DNA from: Planctomycetota bacterium
GTDB taxonomy: Bacteria; Planctomycetota; UBA1135; GCA-002686595
Length of the DNA: 64,000 nt
Reading direction: 5' to 3'
Assembly (NCBI GenBank): GCA_029250885.1
Contig: JAQXEK010000005.1
Location: 1-64,000 of the forward strand
Positions 8,848-18,382 of the stretch are shown here, one piece after another. The translations under genes and the position numbers were made by a program. Below the pieces are notes generated by a model that saw nothing but the letters and a program-made list of their open reading frames with translations, was not told the origin of the DNA and made no database searches. Position 1 is the stretch's first letter; each line of letters opens with the position of its first letter.

Positions 8848-11800
8848 ATGGTTTCTAGGATGCTCAAAGGTTCTTGGACGAACGCCGGCCTGGCTCTCAT
8901 CGCCGGTTTTTCACTACTCACTGCAGGTTGTTCGGGCGGCTCGAGTTTCTCGAGTTCCTCGGGTGAAAGCTCGGGCTCTTTTATTATTCAGTCCTGCTCC
9001 CTCGGGTGCAACGGCGGCGAAGCGGGTAGCCAGATCAGCTGTGGCGTGAGCCAGGTTGCGGTCAACGAGGGCATCGCGATTCTGTTTAGCAGCGCAGTCG
9101 ACCTTTCGACGGTCAACAAGAACACCTTCCAAGTCATCAATCTGTCTACAGGCAAGACGCCCTCCGGCAGCTTCTCTCTGGACCCGACGGATCCGCGGAC
9201 CCTGATTTTCCGGCCCCAGACCACCTTCGACGCCAGCGGCAATCCCGTCTTCGGCCTCTCGGACAGCTCGACCTACGCGATCTTCATTCCCGGCGAAAAC
9301 CAGGACCCGGGCAGCCAGGTCATTCGCAGTGTTAGCGGCAAGCCCAATACGGCGCGCATGTCCTGCACGGTCAGCGCCATCGGCATTTTGGATCCGGTCC
9401 CCGGACCTCCCAAAGTGACCATCAGCGTCGACGTTGTGACCCAGGAGGAGCCGCTGATTCTTGAAGAGCAGCAAGTCAACGTCGGCGCAGCAGTGACCAA
9501 TGCCTATAGCCAGTCGACCATCCGGCTCTCCTTTGACGACATCATGAACCCGGCGACCTTGGTAAACCCGGTGACCGGAGTGTCTTCGACCCTGCGTGTG
9601 TTTGTGGACCCGGACGGCAATGTCAGCGACCCTTCGGACCAGGTGGAACTCTTTGGATCTTACACGATCGCGATCGACGAGCAGAACTTCCAGACCGAGG
9701 TCATCTTCACACCGTCGACGGGCCTGCCCTCTGCCGGTAGTGGTCTGGTCCCTCGCAAGGTGGTCGTGAGCGTTCCAGACCTGGTCACCGACCTTGGTTC
9801 GAATGCCATCGTCAACCCGGGTCTGGCGAGCTTCTCTCCCCAGTTCGTTCAGTTCCCACCAGTGATCCTTCCCGGCCCAAGCGGCGAGCAATTTGATTCG
9901 CCTCTCTACCTTGACGCTCCGAATACGGGTGCGGCCTGGGGCGGCGGCGCTCTGATCAAGGGCATCCTCGGTGGTTCGGGTAAGCTCGGACCGCTGATCG
10001 TTGACCTCGACAATTCACCTTTCGTCTTGAACACCGACAGCCAGGTCTGGTCGAACTTTAATGTCCTGCCCGAAGGTAGCGCGGCATTCCCTCCCAGCGT
10101 GACTCCTCCGAGCTACACGATCACGGATGGCCTCTTTGAGTTCTCTCGAATCTCAGTCTCAGCCGGCGCGCAGCTTGTCCTTGAAGGCAGTAATCCCGCG
10201 CGGCTCTTTGCCCGCGGCGAGTTGCTTGTCCAGGGTTCCGGCATAATCGACGCCAGTGGTCGTGCGCCTGTGGACAACTCGGCTACTCCTTCCGGCCATG
10301 ACTCAAGCTTGTTGCTGGGTGGACTGGGTGGAGCAGCGGGTCCCGGTGCTGGCGCAGGTGGTCGTGGTGCGGACCGCAGGGACGATACGGATCTCACCTT
10401 GCTGGCCGCTGGCGGGGTTGGGAACGTGGGGGCCGTCATCGATGGTGCCAGTGGCGGTGGCGTCGGCGGCACACCCGGCCTCGCTGGCGGTGCCGGTGGA
10501 GTCCATTGGCCGCCAATCTTGCCAGTCAACACGTCGGACCTAGCTAACTTCATCTTTGACATCCAATGCCGCAACGATATGACCGCTGGTCAAGGCGCTG
10601 GTGGTGGGTATGCGACGAGCGGAACCGCCGGTAAGGCCTTGGTCGTGTCGGCACCATTCAATCCGTTCCCGCCCCCGGGCATCATCGCTCCAGACACTGT
10701 AGGCGGCGACTCGGCTACATTGGGGCTCACCCCTACGGTTCGTGAACTCTCCCCTGACCTCGGTAATTTACGGGGTGGCTCTGGCGGTGGCGGGGGCGGC
10801 ATGAGCCTTCTGCTCAGCATTACCGATGGGTCCTTCGGCAACTGTGTCGTTGGCAAGAAGCTTCAAGTGTACAACACCCACAGCGGAAGCGGTGGCGGTG
10901 GCGGCGGTGGTGCCGTTGAGCTCCAAGGTGGCAGCTTCGTCCGAATCGATGGCGTCGTGGACGTCTCGGGTGGCGCTGGCGGAAAAGGGATTAACCCTCC
11001 GTTCTCTTTCCTTGTTCCCGACCAGGCAACGGCTGGCGGCGGCGGCTCCGGTGGAGCAGTCCTGCTCCGCTCAGTCAACGTGCAGGTCGCAAGCATCGAC
11101 AACCGAATCGACGTCACTGGCGGAATCGGTGGACTTGCGGCCGGCAATGCCCCTGGCTCCAGGGGTGGCAACGGTGGGCTTGGCTTGGTTCGTATCGAGG
11201 CTCCCCAAGCCCCCCAAGCTGCCCTTGAAGCACCCAAGATTATGCCCTTCGACTCGACCCCGGGCTCCGAGTCCGGTGGTGCCGAGTCCTCAGCAATTCT
11301 GTCGGTTGGACAGTATGTCAACAACCCCAACGGTCCTTCGGGCCGCAACGGCGCTCAGTCCTGTTGGATCATTCCCGGTGGCAACTTCTTCGTCCTAGAT
11401 TTCACAAGCGACGACTTCACGGACCCACTGAACCCGATCTTGGGTTGGGACCTTGACGTCATCCTGAACTTGCCCGGCTTTGAGCCCTTCTCCTTCCGCG
11501 ACGCGAACGACCCGAACAACCCCTTCGGCATCGCTCCTGACCTGAGTTTCGGTACAGACCTCGGCGGAGCCACACCGGCTCCGATCGTGGTGCGTTTCCA
11601 AGGTGCGCACTTCAAAAAAGAGGTGGAGAACATCTGCGACGTAGATTTTGATGATCCCGAAGGGCCTATCGTTCAGGACTCCCTGACTCCTTGGGTGCGC
11701 CACCCGCAGGAGCTCAACAACTATTGGGACCTTGCCCTTCCCGGTGATCCGGAGCTTGCGGTGACCCGTCGCCCAAACATGTTTCGCTACCAGATCATCT

Positions 11801-11874
11801 TTGACGGAAACTCACCCAACGCCAGCATCGTGGCCGGCGTGACCAACCTTCAGGTCAAAGGCACGCCCGACTGA
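8848..11874 (+). CDS. Giant glycine-rich surface lipoprotein, copy 1
   Basis: About 1008 residues from the ATG at 8848 (a second ATG is at 8860). The N-terminus ends in LIAGFSLLTAGC, a lipobox. Two Ig-like domains of the SbsA/Big_5 type follow: one around 'VAVNEGIAILFSSAVDLSTV', one around 'STIRLSFDDIMNPATLV'. A long segment then alternates Gly runs (GGSGGGGGG, GSGGGGGGGAVEL, GGGGSGGAVLL) with short beta strands carrying 'LVLEGSNPARLF' and 'DVSGGAGG'. The C-terminal region ends with WVRHPQELNNYWDLALPGDP and RRPNMFRYQI. It is probably an exported structural or adhesive protein. Its paralog lies at 13446. Family and function are otherwise unknown to me. Confidence 0.8.
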   Translation: MVSRMLKGSWTNAGLALIAGFSLLTAGCSGGSSFSSSSGESSGSFIIQSCSLGCNGGEAGSQISCGVSQVAVNEGIAILFSSAVDLSTVNKNTFQVINLSTGKTPSGSFSLDPTDPRTLIFRPQTTFDASGNPVFGLSDSSTYAIFIPGENQDPGSQVIRSVSGKPNTARMSCTVSAIGILDPVPGPPKVTISVDVVTQEEPLILEEQQVNVGAAVTNAYSQSTIRLSFDDIMNPATLVNPVTGVSSTLRVFVDPDGNVSDPSDQVELFGSYTIAIDEQNFQTEVIFTPSTGLPSAGSGLVPRKVVVSVPDLVTDLGSNAIVNPGLASFSPQFVQFPPVILPGPSGEQFDSPLYLDAPNTGAAWGGGALIKGILGGSGKLGPLIVDLDNSPFVLNTDSQVWSNFNVLPEGSAAFPPSVTPPSYTITDGLFEFSRISVSAGAQLVLEGSNPARLFARGELLVQGSGIIDASGRAPVDNSATPSGHDSSLLLGGLGGAAGPGAGAGGRGADRRDDTDLTLLAAGGVGNVGAVIDGASGGGVGGTPGLAGGAGGVHWPPILPVNTSDLANFIFDIQCRNDMTAGQGAGGGYATSGTAGKALVVSAPFNPFPPPGIIAPDTVGGDSATLGLTPTVRELSPDLGNLRGGSGGGGGGMSLLLSITDGSFGNCVVGKKLQVYNTHSGSGGGGGGGAVELQGGSFVRIDGVVDVSGGAGGKGINPPFSFLVPDQATAGGGGSGGAVLLRSVNVQVASIDNRIDVTGGIGGLAAGNAPGSRGGNGGLGLVRIEAPQAPQAALEAPKIMPFDSTPGSESGGAESSAILSVGQYVNNPNGPSGRNGAQSCWIIPGGNFFVLDFTSDDFTDPLNPILGWDLDVILNLPGFEPFSFRDANDPNNPFGIAPDLSFGTDLGGATPAPIVVRFQGAHFKKEVENICDVDFDDPEGPIVQDSLTPWVRHPQELNNYWDLALPGDPELAVTRRPNMFRYQIIFDGNSPNASIVAGVTNLQVKGTPD

Positions 11875-11903
11875 TCTGACTCGAGCCGGAACCCAATCGT
11901 CCC

Positions 11904-13100
11904 TTGAAGACTAGGATCGTAACCGCCCGCGGCATCGTGCCGCGGGCGGACTCGTTTGTAGGCAAGTCTGGCCGGGCCGGGCTCGTGATCCAGGCCGGGC
12001 GTGTGGCTGGCCTGCTCGAAGGCACAGGCGCCATCAAGCGCGCCGAAGCTGCCTTTGGTAGCAAGGCCGAGGACCTAGGTGATGTTGTGCTCTTGCCGGG
12101 TCTCGTCAACGCCCACGCGCACCTCGAGCTCTCGGGCTTGGCGGGTCGGGTCGAGCCCGGGGACAGTTTTCCCGAGTGGGTGGGGCAGGTCCTCAAGCAC
12201 CGCTTTGCTCGCTCCCAAGACCAGCTGGTGGAAGACGCACGCGGCGGACTAGCCCGGCTCTCCCAGACCGGGACTGTGCTCGTAGGGGACATCGACTCGA
12301 CTGGCGCGACGATCCAAGCCCTTGCCACTTTAGAGAGCGCGCCTGCGGTCGTGCTTTACCGAGAGGTGATCGACGCCTGGGATCCCTCGCGCACTGCGGT
12401 CGCCATGGACTCTCTTACTGAGCCGATTTCAAAAAAAAGTACCGCCGTGGAGGGTTATTCACCCCATTCGCCCTACACGGTCAGCCGCGATCTGCTTGCT
12501 CTTGTCGCCGAGCAGCAGTCTCGGCGGCCGGGCCCGGTCGCAGTTCACTGGTCCGAGATGCAGGAGGAGATCGAGTGGCTTGAGTCTGGAGCGGGCCCTT
12601 TGGCGTCCATACTAGGGCAGTCCCCGGGTTGCAGCGGCCTCGACCTGCTCTTCGAGGCCAACCTCGTTGGGCCGACGACGGCGCTGATCCACGGCAACCT
12701 TCCGGCAAGGGGAGAACCCGAGAGGATCGCCGCGGCCGGCGCAACGGTGGTGCACTGCCCGGGTACTCATCGCTATTTCGATCGTGGCGATTTCCCCCTA
12801 GGGCGCTACATGGAGGCAGGTGTTTCCATCGCCCTTGGCACGGACTCCCTGGCTAGCAACGAGGATCTAGACTTGCTTCGGGAGGTGCGACTGCTGCTTG
12901 CACGGCATCCCAAGCTTGCGCCAAGTCGGGTGTTTAAGATGGCTTCGGAAGCTGGTGCCCGGGCCCTTGGATTCGAAGGGAAGGTGGGCTGCCTAGACGT
13001 AGGGGCAGCGGCGCGCTGGCTGACAGTTAGGCCAAAGCCGCAGTGGGGATCACAAATCGATCAAGGCGCTGTTTTCGAGGCGCTTTTCACTGCGGAATAG
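11904..13100 (+). CDS. Amidohydrolase (chlorohydrolase/deaminase type)
   Basis: This 398-residue protein of the amidohydrolase superfamily has the HxH metal motif in LLPGLVNAHAHLELS, VAVHWSEMQEE for the third His, LIHGNLP for the fourth, and the catalytic Asp in ALGTDSLASNEDL. The layout matches SsnA/MtaD-like deaminases and the aminodeoxyfutalosine deaminase group; the substrate cannot be read from sequence. The TTG start at 11904 follows GTCCC and is uncertain. It lies 29 bases after copy 1 of the glycine-rich lipoprotein and may share its transcript. Confidence 0.85.
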   Translation: MKTRIVTARGIVPRADSFVGKSGRAGLVIQAGRVAGLLEGTGAIKRAEAAFGSKAEDLGDVVLLPGLVNAHAHLELSGLAGRVEPGDSFPEWVGQVLKHRFARSQDQLVEDARGGLARLSQTGTVLVGDIDSTGATIQALATLESAPAVVLYREVIDAWDPSRTAVAMDSLTEPISKKSTAVEGYSPHSPYTVSRDLLALVAEQQSRRPGPVAVHWSEMQEEIEWLESGAGPLASILGQSPGCSGLDLLFEANLVGPTTALIHGNLPARGEPERIAAAGATVVHCPGTHRYFDRGDFPLGRYMEAGVSIALGTDSLASNEDLDLLREVRLLLARHPKLAPSRVFKMASEAGARALGFEGKVGCLDVGAAARWLTVRPKPQWGSQIDQGAVFEALFTAE

Positions 13101-13164
13101 GCCCCTTTCTCGGCACCCCAAACGCCGGCTGGGTCTTTTGGGAATTTGCAATCTAACGGTCGGT

Positions 13165-13212
13165 AAGCCGCCCAATGGGGGAGATTTGGGGAACTAGCCA
13201 GGGCGGCTTTTT
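13165..13212 (+). terminator. Likely terminator after amidohydrolase gene
   Basis: AAGCCGCCC (13165-13173) pairs perfectly with GGGCGGCTT (13201-13209), which runs into five T (13208-13212). The loop is long (27 bases). The rest of the 13101-13445 gap shows no gene. Confidence 0.55.
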
Positions 13213-13445
13213 CGTCTTAGATCACAGACCCACTGGGCAAAAACACCAAACGCGTGCGTTATCGGCGCATTCTATGTAAGGTCAGTCATCCGAAGTTGTT
13301 CCCCTCAACCCACCTTATTGTCGACTCCGTTCCCTAGAGGCACGGTCGCGACATATAGGGCGAATCCCATGCAGGCTTTATCCGCAGGGTATTCACGGCA
13401 ACGGATGACTTGGGCAAGTCCACTCTCTTCAGGATTACTTCTCTC

Positions 13446-16400
13446 ATGTTTGACGGTCAGCCTTTCCTGCGTGCTCTTCGCATCGCTTCCATTCTGCTCT
13501 TGCCTTTTGCACTTTGGGGATGTGGCAACGAAAGCGTGAAGCCTTCGGGCTCCCTGTCCGGAAGTCTTGGCAGCGAAATGACGATCTTGGCCTGCTCCCT
13601 AGGCTGTTCGACCAGTACTCAGGGCGTCCCCGTTTCCTGTGGGAAGGCAACGATCAAGGCCAACGAGGAGATCTCGATTGAGTTTACCCAACCAGTGGAC
13701 CTGAGCACGGTCACCAAGTCGAGCTTCCGGATTAAGGACGCCCAGTCGGGACTGTCTCCCCAGGGCGTCTACATCGTCGACCCCAACAACCCCCGGCGCC
13801 TGATCTTTCGTCCCAAGGTGTCTTTTGACCAGAATGGTTCCGCCATCTTTGGTTTCAAGCTTGGGCACTCCTACTCGATCAATCTGAACGGCGAAGACAA
13901 GGGCACGGGCCCCTTTGTCGCGAGCACCTCCGGTCGGGCCAACGTCAGCACCCTGAGCTGCATCGTCTCGGTTATCGCTGGCATCGTGGACAGCTCTCCT
14001 GGCCCTTCGGACCTGAGCATCCTTGTGGACCAAGTCACAAGCTACGGGCCTAGCGGCGAGGTCTTAGACACGGTTGAGGCGGTGGCTTCGGGCCCGACTC
14101 TCTTGACGGACGTCTTTTCCCAGAGTCCGATTCGCTTAGAGTTTACGGACATCATCAGCCCTGTGAGTGTGCTCAACCCTGACGGCGTGACCTCGCCGAC
14201 GATCCGGATCTCGGTGGATCCCGATGGACAGGTAGGCGGTTCGGATGACTGGATTGACCTGCCTGGAAGTTACCAGTTGGAAGTCGACGAGAGCACCCTG
14301 AGTTCCATCCTTACCTTCCGTGCCGACACGGGCTTCCCCTCTGCAGGAACTGGTCTGGTCCTGCGCAAGATTGTCGTGGAGGTCTCGGACGGAATCTTGG
14401 ACCTGGCGGGCTCTCCGCTGAGCAACCCAGGGGTCTATGCCTTTGCGCCCGAGTCTCTGGCATTTAACGAAGTCTCCCTTCCCGAGGGTGGCGAGCAGTT
14501 TACGACACCGACGCACATTGACGCCGCGAACTCTGGAGCCTTGCAGGCTAGCGGCCAACTGACGCCCGGCCTAGGCGGAGGAGCGGGCCGCCACGGCAGT
14601 CTGCTTGTGAATCTTGCAAACTCACCCTTCATCCTGAACACGGATAGCTACGAGGTGAAAAACTTCGGGGTCATCCCCGAGGGTAGCCTGTTCTTCCCTC
14701 CTTCCGATGAGCCCCCCGCGGACACGATCACCGACGGCGTGTTCGAGTTCTCCTCCCTCGAAATCGAAGGCGATGGGCAGCTGGTGCTCGAGGGCTCTAA
14801 CCCGGCGCGCATCTTTGTGCGTGGCCAGGCCCTTGTCCAAGGGCAGATCACGGCCCGGGGCGAGGCTCCGCCGGACGATACCGGACCGAACCTCGGACAC
14901 GTCTCTTCCGATCTCGCTGGAGGTGCCGGTGGCACGGGATCCCTGGCGGCAGGATCGGGCGGCCGCGGCGCGGACCGACCTGACAACACGGGGTCAACCT
15001 TGTTGTTTCTCCAAGGACCCGCCAACGGAATACCTAATCCGGGAGCAGTCATCGACGGCGCTGGCGGCGAGGGCCTTAACGGCGCCGCTCCGGGACTGGG
15101 GCTGGGCGGCGGCGAGGGTGGCGTGCACTGGCCGGACAACCTGCCCACGGGCTGGGTGGAGTTTGGCGACCTACTGGCCAATGACCTATGCCAGACCGAC
15201 CAGGTCGCTAACCCCGGCGCCGGTGGTGGATATGCAACAAATGGTGGAGCTTCGGATGCCACCTGGCCCAACCCGGGCTTGAACGATCCCCTTGGTGTCG
15301 GGCTCATTCCCGCTGCGGATGCTCTTGGCGGAGACCCTTTGCTGATCGGTATCACCCCCGAGGTCATGGAGCTCTCTCCGGAGCTCGGCAACCTTCGTGG
15401 CGGCTCGGGTGGTGGCGGCGGCGGTGCCCACATCTACTTGACCCGTACGACGGGTCCGGCCTTTGGCGACTGCCTGAGCGGCCTAATCAATTATTACGTT
15501 TCCCACAGCGCGGCCGGCGGCGGTGGCGGTGGTGGAGCCCTGCAGATCCAGGCGGGTAATTCGGTTCGGATTACCGGGCTGATCACCTTGGCTGGCGGTT
15601 CTGGCGGCAGCGCCACCGGTGCCGGTGGAGTGGCCCTTAGCGGCCAGGCTGCCCCCGGTGGAGGCGGGTCCGGCGGAGCCGCTCTGCTCCAGGCTCGTGA
15701 GGTGCTCTTGGCTTCCCTAACGACCTCGGTTGACATCGCCGGTGGCGCCGGTGGTCTTGGTGCGGGGCTCTCCAAGGGAGGGGACGGCGGAGCTGGCATC
15801 CTTCGTATCGAGACGGATTTCCCTATCGACACCCTTGCTGTTGCACCCAAGATCATGCCCTACAATCCTTCGGTGGGCTCCGAGTTTGGTGGCCCGGACT
15901 CCAGCAACATCTTCACGGCGGACACCTGGATAGCGGACACCGCGGGTCCGGGTACCCGTTCTGGAATCCAGTCCTGTTGGCTGCGCCCCGAGGGCTTCTT
16001 CTTTCTGATCCAGTACAAGGAAGACGACTTCACAAATCCCTTGGCTCCAAAACTCGGCTGGGACATGCAGATCTTCACGCCCACCGACCCCGGGACCTCC
16101 TTCTCCTATCGCGATAAGAACGACCCGAACAACCCCTTCGCGGACTCTCCTGAGACACTTTTCGGCACCGATCTTGGTGGACTCGCCGGCGCTCCAGTGG
16201 TGGTTCGGTTCCAGGGTGCCCGCATCGCCGAGGTCCCCGAGGATCTTTGCGAAGCAGATTTTGTAGAGAATGGCGGTTCGATCGCGACGGAATCTTTGAC
16301 GGCCTGGGTTCGCCACCCCGCAGAGCTAAACACTTACTGGAACACGGTCTTCCCCGGAGATCCCCAGGCAATCAAGGCGCGTCGTCCGAACATCGTCCGC

Positions 16401-16487
16401 TACACCATCTTGTTTGACACGTCTTCAGCCAACGCCCCCGCTTTTGGCGGCGTGGAGTCCTTCGGGATCTTTGCATTGCCGGATTGA
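13446..16487 (+). CDS. Giant glycine-rich surface lipoprotein, copy 2
   Basis: About 1013 residues from the ATG at 13446, which follows TTCTCTC. The signal IASILLLPFALWGC is a lipobox. The architecture repeats copy 1 block by block: 'ILACSLGC' near the N-terminus, two Ig-like domains ('ISIEFTQPVDLSTVTKSSFR' and 'PIRLEFTDIISPV'), an 'LVLEGSNPARIFVRGQ' strand, Gly-rich repeats (GGSGGGGGGAH, AAGGGGGGGALQI, GGGGSGGAALL), and a C-terminus with WVRHPAELNTYW and RRPNIVRYTILFD. The two copies are clearly diverged duplicates. A surface role is inferred from the lipobox and composition. Confidence 0.8.
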   Translation: MFDGQPFLRALRIASILLLPFALWGCGNESVKPSGSLSGSLGSEMTILACSLGCSTSTQGVPVSCGKATIKANEEISIEFTQPVDLSTVTKSSFRIKDAQSGLSPQGVYIVDPNNPRRLIFRPKVSFDQNGSAIFGFKLGHSYSINLNGEDKGTGPFVASTSGRANVSTLSCIVSVIAGIVDSSPGPSDLSILVDQVTSYGPSGEVLDTVEAVASGPTLLTDVFSQSPIRLEFTDIISPVSVLNPDGVTSPTIRISVDPDGQVGGSDDWIDLPGSYQLEVDESTLSSILTFRADTGFPSAGTGLVLRKIVVEVSDGILDLAGSPLSNPGVYAFAPESLAFNEVSLPEGGEQFTTPTHIDAANSGALQASGQLTPGLGGGAGRHGSLLVNLANSPFILNTDSYEVKNFGVIPEGSLFFPPSDEPPADTITDGVFEFSSLEIEGDGQLVLEGSNPARIFVRGQALVQGQITARGEAPPDDTGPNLGHVSSDLAGGAGGTGSLAAGSGGRGADRPDNTGSTLLFLQGPANGIPNPGAVIDGAGGEGLNGAAPGLGLGGGEGGVHWPDNLPTGWVEFGDLLANDLCQTDQVANPGAGGGYATNGGASDATWPNPGLNDPLGVGLIPAADALGGDPLLIGITPEVMELSPELGNLRGGSGGGGGGAHIYLTRTTGPAFGDCLSGLINYYVSHSAAGGGGGGGALQIQAGNSVRITGLITLAGGSGGSATGAGGVALSGQAAPGGGGSGGAALLQAREVLLASLTTSVDIAGGAGGLGAGLSKGGDGGAGILRIETDFPIDTLAVAPKIMPYNPSVGSEFGGPDSSNIFTADTWIADTAGPGTRSGIQSCWLRPEGFFFLIQYKEDDFTNPLAPKLGWDMQIFTPTDPGTSFSYRDKNDPNNPFADSPETLFGTDLGGLAGAPVVVRFQGARIAEVPEDLCEADFVENGGSIATESLTAWVRHPAELNTYWNTVFPGDPQAIKARRPNIVRYTILFDTSSANAPAFGGVESFGIFALPD

Positions 16488-16537
16488 TCCCGACGTTCGC
16501 CCGGGAAGACTGCCGGTAGTTTGGTGGTTTTCGATAG

Positions 16538-16577
16538 GCTTTGGGGGAGTCGAGCGGCCGCTCGACTCCCCCAAAGC
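16538..16577. repeat. Perfect 40-bp palindrome
   Basis: The 20 bases 16538-16557 are the exact reverse complement of 16558-16577, with no loop and GCGGCCGC at the centre. It lies 50 bases after the lipoprotein stop and 30 bases before the chosen start of the DHH gene. It has no T tract on either side. It could act as a hairpin terminator in RNA or extrude as a cruciform. Confidence 0.95.
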
Positions 16578-16607
16578 GATTCTGTTCCCATCAAAGCCAT
16601 CTCTATC

Positions 16608-17624
16608 GTGCCTGTTCAAGACTCTCTAATCCCCACTGCGCCCGCTGTTGCGGTGCTCGACGCGATCCGCAGCGCGAGAACCGTGCTATTGACTGGACAT
16701 GAAAATCCCGACGGTGACTGCATTGGCGCCCAAGCGGCCTTTAGTCGGGTGCTAGAGTCACTTGGCAAGAAGGTGATCATCCTAAACCCGGATCCGCCCG
16801 AGTCCGTCTTCGACTACTTGAGCGATCAGGTCTCTTATAAGGCCTTCGACGGCAGCGAGGTCCCCGACCACGACCTCTGTGTTTTGATGGACATCTCCGA
16901 GCTCGGTCGCTGTGGAGGCTTGGCTGCGCCACTCGAGGCGCACCATTCGACGAAGCTTGTGGTCGATCACCACGTTCACCACGGGGAAGAGTGGTGGGAC
17001 ATGGCCTTTGTCGATCGCAGTGCCTCTGCAACGGGCGTCTTGGTGTACCGCTTGGCCAGAGCCCTCGAGGTGGAGTTAGATCTGCTGGCTTGCCACGGAG
17101 TGTTTACTTCTCTCGTGACGGACACGGGCTGGTTCAAGTACAGCAACACCGACGCCGAGACCCTTCAAATTGCTGCCGAGATGGTTGCCGGCGGCGTCGA
17201 ACCCGATCGACTCTACGCATCGATTTTCCAGCGTAACGCCGCCGCCCTGCCCGGCGACATCGGTTCCCTACTTGCAAACTTCGAGTACGCCGGCAACGGC
17301 ACCATCGCCCTGGTCGTTGCAGACCCAGCCCACGGTCCCTTCGAGAGCAACACCGACGTACTGCACGACATCCTGCGCTCGGTAGAGCAGATCGAGATTG
17401 TGCTCTTCCTGCGCCAAACTTCCGACGGCCGCATCAAGCTGTCGGCCCGCTCGAAGAACAATTGGAACGTCAACGCCTTAGCCCGTCGTTTTGGCGGAGG
17501 CGGCCACGTGAAGGCCTCCGGGGCAACCCTTGAAGGCCCAATAGACGCAGCCAAGAAGGCGCTACTCGAGGCTGCCTTAGATCAGTTCGCACCCGAACTC
17601 GCGGGGGGGCAACCCGCCCGGTGA
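16608..17624 (+). CDS. nrnA: DHH/DHHA1 phosphoesterase (NrnA-like nanoRNase / pAp phosphatase)
   Basis: I start this at GTG 16608, preceded by ATCTCTATC; an upstream in-frame start would translate through the palindrome. The 338-residue protein has DHH motifs TGHENPDGDCIGA (motif I), VLMDISELGR (II), VVDHHVHH (III, the DHH itself) and SLVTDTGWFKYSNTD (IV), then a DHHA1 domain with the substrate-binding FGGGGHVKASGA. Such proteins degrade two-to-five-nucleotide RNAs and often dephosphorylate pAp. The stop overlaps the GTG of the next gene. Confidence 0.9.
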   Translation: MPVQDSLIPTAPAVAVLDAIRSARTVLLTGHENPDGDCIGAQAAFSRVLESLGKKVIILNPDPPESVFDYLSDQVSYKAFDGSEVPDHDLCVLMDISELGRCGGLAAPLEAHHSTKLVVDHHVHHGEEWWDMAFVDRSASATGVLVYRLARALEVELDLLACHGVFTSLVTDTGWFKYSNTDAETLQIAAEMVAGGVEPDRLYASIFQRNAAALPGDIGSLLANFEYAGNGTIALVVADPAHGPFESNTDVLHDILRSVEQIEIVLFLRQTSDGRIKLSARSKNNWNVNALARRFGGGGHVKASGATLEGPIDAAKKALLEAALDQFAPELAGGQPAR

Positions 17625-18382
17625 AGATCGCACTGATCTCAGACTTGCATTCCAACCGCCCCGCCCTAGAGGCGGTCTTCGCGGATATTGAATCTCAGGG
17701 CGTCACCCGCATCGGCTGTCTTGGCGACATCATCGGATACGGTCCCGAACCCGAGTGGTGTATCGATCAAGTCATGGAGCGCTGCGAGTGGTCCATCATG
17801 GGCAACCACGACGAGGCTCTCTTTGCAGGCGCATCGGATTTTAATTCCTACGCCCGCTCGGCGATGACCTATACCCGCAAGCGCTTAAAGCCCAGGTGGT
17901 ACCGCGGCGCTGCGCCGAAGAAGCGCTGGTCTTGGTTGCGGGGTTTGCCAACAAGCCACCGCGAGGATCGCTTCTTGTTCGTCCACGGATCGCCGAGGAA
18001 CCCTGTGCGCGAGTACGTGCTTAGTACGGACGGTATCTTGAATCCGACTAAGTTGCGCGGCGTGTTCGAAGCTTATGAAGGAGTGTGCTTGGCGGGGCAT
18101 ACGCACCAGCCTGGAGTGTTCTGGCCGGACTTGCGGTTCCAGGGGCTTGGCGGTGCTGATGAGATGATCTTCGAGCTGCCGAAAGACGAGCAGTTCTTCC
18201 TAAATGTGGGCTCGGTTGGTCAGCCGCGGGATGGGGATAACCGGGCTTGTTATGCGATCCTTGAGGGGGAGAGGATTACGTGGCGGCGGGTGGTTTATGA
18301 CTATCGGGTGACGATGGAGAGGATATTGGGGATATCGGAGTTGCCAGAGGTACTTGCACGTCGTCTGTCGGTGGGGCGTTAG
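17621..18382 (+). CDS. Calcineurin-like metallophosphoesterase (YfcE/MJ0936 type)
   Basis: This 253-residue protein starts at a GTG that overlaps the nrnA stop. It has the dimetal motifs MKIALISDLHSN, CLGDIIGYGPEP, IMGNHDEAL, FVHGSP and LAGHTHQPGVF, matching small phosphodiesterases of the YfcE group. The last eleven residues (EVLARRLSVGR) are encoded inside the left arm of a long inverted repeat, and the right arm would encode the same peptide on the other strand. Coupling with nrnA suggests a nucleotide or RNA-turnover role, by inference. Confidence 0.9.
   Translation: MKIALISDLHSNRPALEAVFADIESQGVTRIGCLGDIIGYGPEPEWCIDQVMERCEWSIMGNHDEALFAGASDFNSYARSAMTYTRKRLKPRWYRGAAPKKRWSWLRGLPTSHREDRFLFVHGSPRNPVREYVLSTDGILNPTKLRGVFEAYEGVCLAGHTHQPGVFWPDLRFQGLGGADEMIFELPKDEQFFLNVGSVGQPRDGDNRACYAILEGERITWRRVVYDYRVTMERILGISELPEVLARRLSVGR

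Noticed and set aside
8914-9891. Long minus-strand frame opposite the first glycine-rich lipoprotein
   Set aside because: Antisense shadow in high-GC sequence; composition (Arg/Asp/Val/Gly) is not protein-like and the plus strand has clear domains.
14648-15433. Long minus-strand reading frame opposite the second glycine-rich lipoprotein
   Set aside because: Pro/Ser-rich translation is the mirror of Gly-rich codons on the coding strand; no start signal or domain.
16521-16607. N-terminal extension of nrnA through the palindrome
   Set aside because: It would translate both palindrome arms into a basic, unconserved peptide; GTG 16608 has the pyrimidine context seen at other starts.
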